5,296 bases of DNA from contig CAMYWS010000097.1 in the NCBI GenBank assembly GCA_947302865.1, forward strand, positions 1 to 5,296, given 5' to 3'. Shown piece after piece: positions 1-4,447 of the stretch (within the stretch, counting starts at the first letter, position 1; every line of letters begins with the position of its first letter). Under the pieces are notes generated by a model. The model did not search any database and was not told where the DNA came from. It was given only the letters and a program-made list of their open reading frames with translations. The stretch is from an uncultured Clostridia bacterium. GTDB lineage: Bacteria; Bacillota_A; Clostridia; Christensenellales; CAG-138. A program made the position numbers and the translations under genes.

Positions 1-761
1 CCGAGAACTGGATGGACGTCTACGAGAACAAGGGCAAGCGCAGCGGCGCGTTCTCCTGCGGCGTGTTCGGCGTGCATCCCTATGTGCTGCTGAACTACAC
101 CGACGCGCTCGACGACGCGTACACCATGGCGCACGAGCTCGGTCACTCCATGCACTCCTATAAGTCCGACAGCGCGCAGGACTACATGAACCACGACTAC
201 TGCATCTTCGTCGCGGAGGTTGCCTCCACCGTCAACGAAGTGCTGCTCACAAAGTACCTGCTTCGGACCGAGACCGACAAGGCGCGCCGCGCATACGTGC
301 TGAATCACTTCCTCGAGGGCTTCCGCACGACGCTGTTCCGTCAGACGCTGTTTGCAGAGTTCGAGCGCAAGGCGCACGAGGCGTACCAGAACGGCGAACC
401 GCTGACCGCGGAGAAGCTGACGGCGATCTACCGCTCGCTCGTCGAGCTGTACTACGACGGCGCGGAGGTGCCGGAGAACATCGCCTACGAGTGGTCGTTC
501 ATCCCGCACTTCTACACCGCGTTCTACGTGTTCCAGTACGCGACCGGCTTCTCGAGCGCCGTGGCGATCGCGACGCACATCGTCGAGACCGGCGACGCGG
601 AGGGATACCTCAGGTTCCTCACCACCGGCGGCAGCGACTATCCGCTGAACGAGCTGAAGCTTGCGGGCGTCGACCTCACGAGCCCGCAGCCCGTCAAGGA
701 CGCGCTGAAGGTTTTCGCCGACTGCGTCCGCGAACTCAAAGCGCTGCTCGAAGAGCTGTAA
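1..761 (+). CDS. pepF: Oligoendopeptidase F (M3 family metallopeptidase), 5'-truncated by window edge
   Basis: This is the C-terminal 252 or so residues of a cytoplasmic zinc oligopeptidase that cleaves short peptides. The frame is open to the left edge (Glu-Asn-Trp precede the Met at 12), so that Met is internal and the true start lies outside; full-length PepF is about 600 residues. The zinc site is visible: the HELGH motif at 132-146 supplies two His ligands and the catalytic Glu, and the Glu in the downstream FVAEVAST stretch (about 216) is the expected third ligand. Other PepF hallmarks are GKRSGAFSCG near the left edge, the RQTLFAEFE segment, the WSFIPHFYTAFYVFQYATG substrate-side block and the C-terminal GGSDYPLNELKLAGVDL. 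A hairpin terminator follows 14 bases after the stop. Whether it has operon partners upstream cannot be seen. The family assignment is secure; the exact peptide preference is not readable from sequence. Confidence 0.95.
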   Translation, partial: ENWMDVYENKGKRSGAFSCGVFGVHPYVLLNYTDALDDAYTMAHELGHSMHSYKSDSAQDYMNHDYCIFVAEVASTVNEVLLTKYLLRTETDKARRAYVLNHFLEGFRTTLFRQTLFAEFERKAHEAYQNGEPLTAEKLTAIYRSLVELYYDGAEVPENIAYEWSFIPHFYTAFYVFQYATGFSSAVAIATHIVETGDAEGYLRFLTTGGSDYPLNELKLAGVDLTSPQPVKDALKVFADCVRELKALLEEL

Positions 762-775
762 GAAAACCCGAACCG

Positions 776-804
776 AAGGAGAAGGCGCGCGCCTTCTCCT
801 TTTT
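776..804 (+). terminator. Rho-independent terminator of pepF
   Basis: A perfect 26-base palindrome (13 bp arms, 776-788 and 789-801, core GGCGCGCC) runs straight into a T run at 800-804. It starts 14 bases after the pepF stop codon and precedes the AT-rich promoter region of the next gene, so it should separate the two transcription units. With no unpaired centre, a few central bases must open to form the loop. On the opposite strand there is no good T run, so it is probably one-directional. Confidence 0.9.
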
Positions 805-843
805 GTGTTGTGTACAATTATACATAATATTATATATAACAGC

Positions 844-873
844 TTGACACGTGTGTATTTATTAATTTATACT
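844..873 (+). promoter_or_regulatory. Sigma-A-type promoter of the purine permease gene
   Basis: A consensus TTGACA -35 (844-849) is followed after 18 bases by TATACT (868-873), a near-consensus -10. Transcription would start at about 880, giving a leader of only about 23 bases before the ATG at 903. That is too short for a purine riboswitch or an attenuator. The region upstream (about 814-840) is almost pure A/T and could act as an UP element. The -35 overlaps a perfect ACACGTGT palindrome (847-854), a possible operator. The promoter is predicted only from sequence. Confidence 0.8.
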
Positions 874-889
874 GAATATGTATTCTGCA

Positions 890-896
890 AAGGAGG
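890..896 (+). promoter_or_regulatory. Strong ribosome binding site fixing the permease start
   Basis: AAGGAGG lies six bases upstream of the ATG at 903. It is close to the full anti-Shine-Dalgarno complement and is the only good site in the leader, so it fixes the start codon. Confidence 0.9.
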
Positions 897-902
897 AGCC
901 AT

Positions 903-2402
903 ATGGATAAGAAGAAAACAAATCTCACTTCGCCGTACGAACTGAACGGGCGCATCCCGTTGAGACAGGCCGTGCCGCTGGGGCTGCAGCACGTTCTGGC
1001 GATGTTCGTCGGCAACCTGTCGCCGCTTCTGATCATCCTCGCGACATGCGGGCTGACCGTGGAAAACGGCTTCGGCGATCTGCGCGTTACGCTGCTGCAG
1101 AACGCGATGGTCATTGCGGGTCTGATCACGTTCATCCAGCTGTATCCGATCGGACCGATCGGCGGCAGACTCCCGATCGTCATGGGCACCTCGTCCGGCT
1201 TCATCGGCATCAACAACTCGATCGCGATCAGCACGATGGGCGGCATCGCTGCGGGCACGATCACGACGGACGTCAACGCGGGCATCTTCGCCTACGGCGT
1301 GCTGATGGGCGCGTGCATCATCGGCGGCGTGTTTGAGATGGGTCTGGGGTTCCTTATCAAGCCGCTGCGCAAGTTCTTCCCGCCGGTGGTCACCGGTACG
1401 GTCGTGATCGCGATCGGTCTTTCGCTGATCTCGGTCGGCATCAACTTCTTCGCCGGCGGTTCCGGCGTCAAGGACTTCGGCAGTCTCTGGAACCTGCTGC
1501 TCGGTCTCATCACCCTGATCGCGATCCTTGTCTTCAAGCATGCGTTCAAGGGCTTCCCGTCCATCGCGTCGGTTCTGATCGGTATCGTCATCGGCTACAT
1601 CGCGTCGCTGATCATGGGCTTCATCCTGCCGAAGCAGATCGAAGTCGACGGCGCGATGGTGGTTCCCGCATACATCACGAAGTGGAGCCAGGTCGCTTCC
1701 GCCAAGTGGTTCGCGATCCCGCTGCCGCCGAAGGAGATCTTTACGAACATCCGCTTCCGTATTGAAGCGATCATCCCGATGTGCATCATGTTCATCGTCA
1801 CCGCGGTCGAGACCATCGGCGACACCTCCGGCGTCGTGGAAGGCGGTCTGAACCGTGCGCCTACGGACAAAGAGCTTTCCGGTTCCGTTGTCTGCGACGG
1901 CTTCGGTTCTTCGATCGCAGCGCTGTTCGGCGTACTGCCCAACACCTCGTTCAGCCAGAACGTCGGTCTCGTCGGCATGACGAAGGTCGTCAACCGCTTC
2001 GCGATCGCGATGGGCGCGGGCATCCTCGTTCTTGCGGGTCTGTTCCCGAAGATCGGCGCGATCATCAACATCATGCCGCAGCCGGTGCTGGGCGGCGCGG
2101 CGGTCTTCATGTTTGCGAGCATCGTTATCTCCGGTATCAACCTGATCACCAAGGAGCCGCTCAGCGGCAGAAACGCGACGATCGTTGCGATCGCGCTCGG
2201 TCTCGGCTTCGGCCTCGGCTCGTCCTCGGCGGCGCAGGCGTTCATGCCGCAGTGGCTGAAGTATATCTTCGGCGGTTCCGGCATCGTTCCCGCCGCACTG
2301 ATCGCGATCATCCTGAACATCGTGATCCCGAAGGACAAGATGCCCGTGGAATTCGAAGCCGAAGCGCCTGCGGAAACACCCGCGGAGAAAAAACAGAACT
2401 GA
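903..2402 (+). CDS. NCS2-family xanthine/purine permease
   Basis: A 499-residue polytopic membrane protein of the nucleobase:cation symporter-2 (NAT/NCS2) family, which imports xanthine, uric acid or related bases with a cation. Family residues are visible: the TM1 Gln-His pair (residues 29-30), the TM8 Glu in AVETIGDTSG (Glu303), Asp332 in CDGFGSS, and the NAT signature QNVGLVGMTK (352-361) preceded by NTSFS. The Asp-to-Gln spacing of 20 matches E. coli XanQ (D304, Q324). QN at the start of the signature, rather than the EN of uracil permeases, and the NTSFSQNVGLV context point to PbuX/PucJ-like xanthine or urate transporters. Hydrophobic segments fill the whole length apart from a more polar loop at about 243-282 and a charged Ala/Glu/Pro/Lys tail from about 477. 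It has its own promoter, RBS and terminator, so it is monocistronic. The family is certain; the exact substrate is inferred, and no purine-metabolism gene is nearby to confirm it. Confidence 0.92.
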   Translation: MDKKKTNLTSPYELNGRIPLRQAVPLGLQHVLAMFVGNLSPLLIILATCGLTVENGFGDLRVTLLQNAMVIAGLITFIQLYPIGPIGGRLPIVMGTSSGFIGINNSIAISTMGGIAAGTITTDVNAGIFAYGVLMGACIIGGVFEMGLGFLIKPLRKFFPPVVTGTVVIAIGLSLISVGINFFAGGSGVKDFGSLWNLLLGLITLIAILVFKHAFKGFPSIASVLIGIVIGYIASLIMGFILPKQIEVDGAMVVPAYITKWSQVASAKWFAIPLPPKEIFTNIRFRIEAIIPMCIMFIVTAVETIGDTSGVVEGGLNRAPTDKELSGSVVCDGFGSSIAALFGVLPNTSFSQNVGLVGMTKVVNRFAIAMGAGILVLAGLFPKIGAIINIMPQPVLGGAAVFMFASIVISGINLITKEPLSGRNATIVAIALGLGFGLGSSSAAQAFMPQWLKYIFGGSGIVPAALIAIILNIVIPKDKMPVEFEAEAPAETPAEKKQN

Positions 2403-2414
2403 TCGTTTTCCGTC

Positions 2415-2445
2415 GAAAACCCGTCGGGATCTCCGGCGGGTTTTC
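2415..2445 (+). terminator. Rho-independent terminator of the permease gene
   Basis: Thirteen-base arms (2415-2427 and 2433-2445) pair fully, with one G-U, around a five-base GATCT loop. The outer stem is GAAAACCCG/CGGGTTTTC, so the T tract (2441-2444) lies inside the 3' arm. It begins 12 bases after the permease stop and ends just before the next promoter. The matching A run on the 5' side means it could also act on the opposite strand. Confidence 0.85.
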
Positions 2446-2450
2446 TGCGC

Positions 2451-2479
2451 TTGCGGGTTTTGTTCCGGCGTGCTATAAT
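2451..2479 (+). promoter_or_regulatory. Extended -10 promoter of the amidase gene
   Basis: TTGCGG (2451-2456) is followed after 17 bases by a perfect TATAAT (2474-2479), with the extended -10 TG at 2471-2472. The usual spacing puts the transcription start at about 2485-2487, essentially on the ATG at 2487. It sits directly behind the permease terminator, so the amidase appears to be an independent unit with a leaderless or nearly leaderless mRNA. Confidence 0.75.
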
Positions 2480-2486
2480 GACAAAT

Positions 2487-3422
2487 ATGAAACAGCATCT
2501 TTTCCGCAAATCCATTCCTCTGCTCCTGCTCGCGTGCATGATGCTCGCGTGCAGCTCGAACGAGCAGCTGCCCGCGCCGACCGAAGCGCCGGTCGAAGCG
2601 CCGGTCGAAACGCCTGCGCCCGCCCCGGAAGCCGAGGAGATCGAGATCGGCGCGGAGACGGTTACAACGCCGGTCGTGACCGAGGTCCCTCTGCCGACGC
2701 TGCCGCCCACGCCCTCTCCCTCGCCCGAGCCCACGCCTACGCCGGAGCCCACGCCGAGCCCGACGCCGCTGCCGCTTTCAGGCGTGATCATCGGGCTTGA
2801 CCCGGGCCATCAGCGCGTGTACGACCCGAAGCCCGAGCCGGTCTCGCCGGGATCGAGCCAGACCAAGAAGCGGGTCGACGGCGGCTGCAGAGGCGTGAAA
2901 AGCGGCGTCTACGAATACGAGGTCGCGATGAACGTCGGGCTGTATCTGCGCGATCTTCTCGAAGCGCAGGGCGCGACGGTCGTTATGACGCACGACACGC
3001 TGGACGTCAATATCTCCAACGCGGAACGCGCGCAGCTGTTCAACGAGGCGAACGTCGACCTCGGCATCCGCCTGCACTGCAACAAGTCCGAAAAGCGTGA
3101 AACGCGCGGCGCGTTCATGCTGGTGCCGACCGAAACCCGCACGAAGTATTACGAGTATAACGTCGCGGCGGCAAAGACTATCCTCGCGGCGTACCTTGCC
3201 GAGACCGGGCTTCCGATGCGCTACAAGGAAGGCATGACCTATCGGAGCGATCAGACCGGTTTCAACTGGTGTACGCGACCGATCATCAACATCGAGATGG
3301 GACATCTCAGCAATCCCGACGACGATGCGCTCCTGTCAACCGACGCGTTCCAGCAGACGATGGCGCAGGGGCTCTGCAACGGCATCCTGCAGTTTTTCGC
3401 GGAGCACGTCCGCGCAGACTGA
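2487..3422 (+). CDS. Lipid-anchored N-acetylmuramoyl-L-alanine amidase (Amidase_3)
   Basis: A predicted 311-residue secreted zinc amidase that cuts the bond between N-acetylmuramic acid and L-alanine in peptidoglycan. Residues 1-22 form a lipoprotein signal peptide: basic KQHLFRK, a Leu-rich core, then MLAC with Cys22 followed by SSNEQ. An earlier LLAC (Cys17) is an alternative. Residues 23-98 are a Pro/Thr/Glu/Ser-rich linker that could span the wall. The Amidase_3 domain begins at about 99 (VIIGLDPGHQ). Likely zinc ligands are His108, Glu143 (in GVYEYEVAMN) and His197 (in IRLHCN); Glu270 in NIEMGHLSN is the catalytic Glu. NISNAERA is typical of clostridial members. I chose the ATG at 2487 because the ATG at 2478 lies inside the -10 box and a TTG at 2451 lies in the -35. 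No Shine-Dalgarno precedes 2487. Family assignment is strong; its cellular role (division, sporulation or turnover) is unknown. Confidence 0.9.
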   Translation: MKQHLFRKSIPLLLLACMMLACSSNEQLPAPTEAPVEAPVETPAPAPEAEEIEIGAETVTTPVVTEVPLPTLPPTPSPSPEPTPTPEPTPSPTPLPLSGVIIGLDPGHQRVYDPKPEPVSPGSSQTKKRVDGGCRGVKSGVYEYEVAMNVGLYLRDLLEAQGATVVMTHDTLDVNISNAERAQLFNEANVDLGIRLHCNKSEKRETRGAFMLVPTETRTKYYEYNVAAAKTILAAYLAETGLPMRYKEGMTYRSDQTGFNWCTRPIINIEMGHLSNPDDDALLSTDAFQQTMAQGLCNGILQFFAEHVRAD

Positions 3423-3449
3423 ACGCAAAAACGGCATACCATACAAAAA

Positions 3450-3483
3450 CACCCCGAACGTCAGGCGTCTGACCTTCGGGGTG
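3450..3483. terminator. Bidirectional terminator between convergent genes
   Basis: Fifteen-base arms (3450-3464 and 3469-3483) pair with a single C-C mismatch around a GCGT loop; the outer stem is CACCCCGAA/TTCGGGGTG. On the plus strand it follows the amidase stop by 27 bases and is trailed by a T-rich stretch ending in TTTT (3489-3492). On the minus strand the A run at 3445-3449 becomes a T5 tract directly after the stem, which is the better signal. It therefore probably ends both the amidase transcript and the minus-strand GTPase operon. Confidence 0.88.
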
Positions 3484-3500
3484 CGTTGTTTTACGGGATC

Positions 3501-4442
3501 TCAATAGAATGTTGCGACCGGCTGCTCCGGTTCGGTCGCGGGCGCGAAGGAACGCACCGTGATGACCGGACCCTTCTTGCCGTAGATGTTCGAGAACTTC
3601 TCATGGATGGTGCCCTCGACGATCCCCCAGCTCTTGTGCTTCACCGACTTTGCGAGGTCGTACCGGCAGACAAGCGGACAGTAGGCGATGTCCGCCTCGC
3701 AGCAGGTCATGATGTGCCGTCCCGCAAGGAACGTGTCCTTCGGCAGGCGCATGTTGTTCGCGCAAAGTCCCTTATAGCGGACGGTCTTGCCCTCGTATTT
3801 GCTCGGCTCGTCGATGAGGTCGCGGTAAAAGAGCGCGTAATCGCGGTCGGCGATCTCGATGATGTCGGCGTTGATGTCGAACGGCAGCGGGTCCTCGATG
3901 TCGTCCTCCACGCTCGTGCCGTCGGTGAGATCGTAGACGATCTGCGCCCCGCGCGACACGCCGCGCACGAGCTTATGCAGCTCCATTCTGTCCTGCTCCG
4001 GTTCGACGCGCGTGAAGATGACAAGCTCCGCGGTGTTGAGCTTGTCCACGACAAGCTGCCGCATGTTCGCGTTGTATGCCGCGATCGTCGAAGCGTCGAC
4101 CATCATGGTCTCCTGCGCGATGCCCCAGTTTTCCGGCAGGCGGTCGAAGAGATCGTTCATCTGCCACATGCCGTTGTACTCGATCATGATGCGCGACGCC
4201 GCTGCTTTTCTGCCCCACAGCGTCATGTTGCCTTCCGTGAGATCGGACTGGTTTTCGACCCGTTGGATCGTGACGTTATTGATCGAGAAGCGCTTGGGCT
4301 CCAGCTCCTCCTCGCCCTCCTCGCACAGGATGACGAGCGTGCGTTGTCCTTCGTTGAAGCCGGGATCCTCGAGCATCGACTGCAGAAACGTCGTCTTGCC
4401 GGCGTCGAGAAAGCCCGTGAACAAAAAGACCGGAAGCATCAT
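3501..4442 (-). CDS. COG0523-like P-loop (G3E) protein with C-terminal DUF1980/YcgQ-like domain
   Basis: A complete 313-residue cytoplasmic protein with two parts. Residues 1-170 resemble a G3E GTPase of the CobW/COG0523 metallochaperone group: Walker A GFLDAGKT (10-17), an EEGEEEL stretch where the family has its EFGE-like segment, and IEYNG (87-91) in the place of the family's E-x-x-G Walker B region. The CxCC metal motif of the family is absent, and the G4 NKxD is replaced by FTRVE (143-147). The CobW_C domain is missing. Instead, residues 185-313 match the pattern I know from the DUF1980/TIGR03943 (YcgQ) C-terminal domain: IIEIADRDYALFYRDLIDEP, YEGKTVRYKGL, then RHIMTCCEAD with Cys247-Cys248, a WGIVEGTI strand and a Pro-rich end. 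Extra Cys255 and Cys259 lie nearby. It starts five bases after the stop of the His-rich GTPase gene, with its GGAG touching that stop codon, so the two are probably co-translated. A role in zinc or other metal handling is inferred, not shown. Confidence 0.8.
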   Translation of the reverse strand: MMLPVFLFTGFLDAGKTTFLQSMLEDPGFNEGQRTLVILCEEGEEELEPKRFSINNVTIQRVENQSDLTEGNMTLWGRKAAASRIMIEYNGMWQMNDLFDRLPENWGIAQETMMVDASTIAAYNANMRQLVVDKLNTAELVIFTRVEPEQDRMELHKLVRGVSRGAQIVYDLTDGTSVEDDIEDPLPFDINADIIEIADRDYALFYRDLIDEPSKYEGKTVRYKGLCANNMRLPKDTFLAGRHIMTCCEADIAYCPLVCRYDLAKSVKHKSWGIVEGTIHEKFSNIYGKKGPVITVRSFAPATEPEQPVATFY

Positions 4443-4447
4443 GGCGG

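Noticed and set aside
808..836. A second upstream promoter (TTGTGT, 17 bases, TATATA)
   Set aside because: The match is weak, and chance matches are expected in such AT-rich sequence; the TTGACA/TATACT pair downstream is much better.
804..902. Purine riboswitch upstream of the permease
   Set aside because: The promoter leaves only about 23 bases of leader, and no aptamer-like paired elements or second terminator lie between it and the ATG.
2451..2486. Longer amidase start at TTG 2451 or ATG 2478
   Set aside because: Both positions lie within the predicted promoter, neither has a Shine-Dalgarno, and the extra residues would add an Arg-rich lead before a signal peptide that already starts normally at 2487.
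867..2498. A 543-codon open frame on the minus strand across the permease gene
   Set aside because: It is antisense to a clear NCS2 transporter. Its product is an Arg/Asp-rich string with no recognisable domain, as expected from a GC-rich gene read backwards.
1595..2791. A 398-codon minus-strand frame with a Gly/Val/Ser-rich start
   Set aside because: The repetitive start is the reverse reading of the amidase Pro-rich linker, and the frame crosses two terminators and a promoter. It is a composition artefact.
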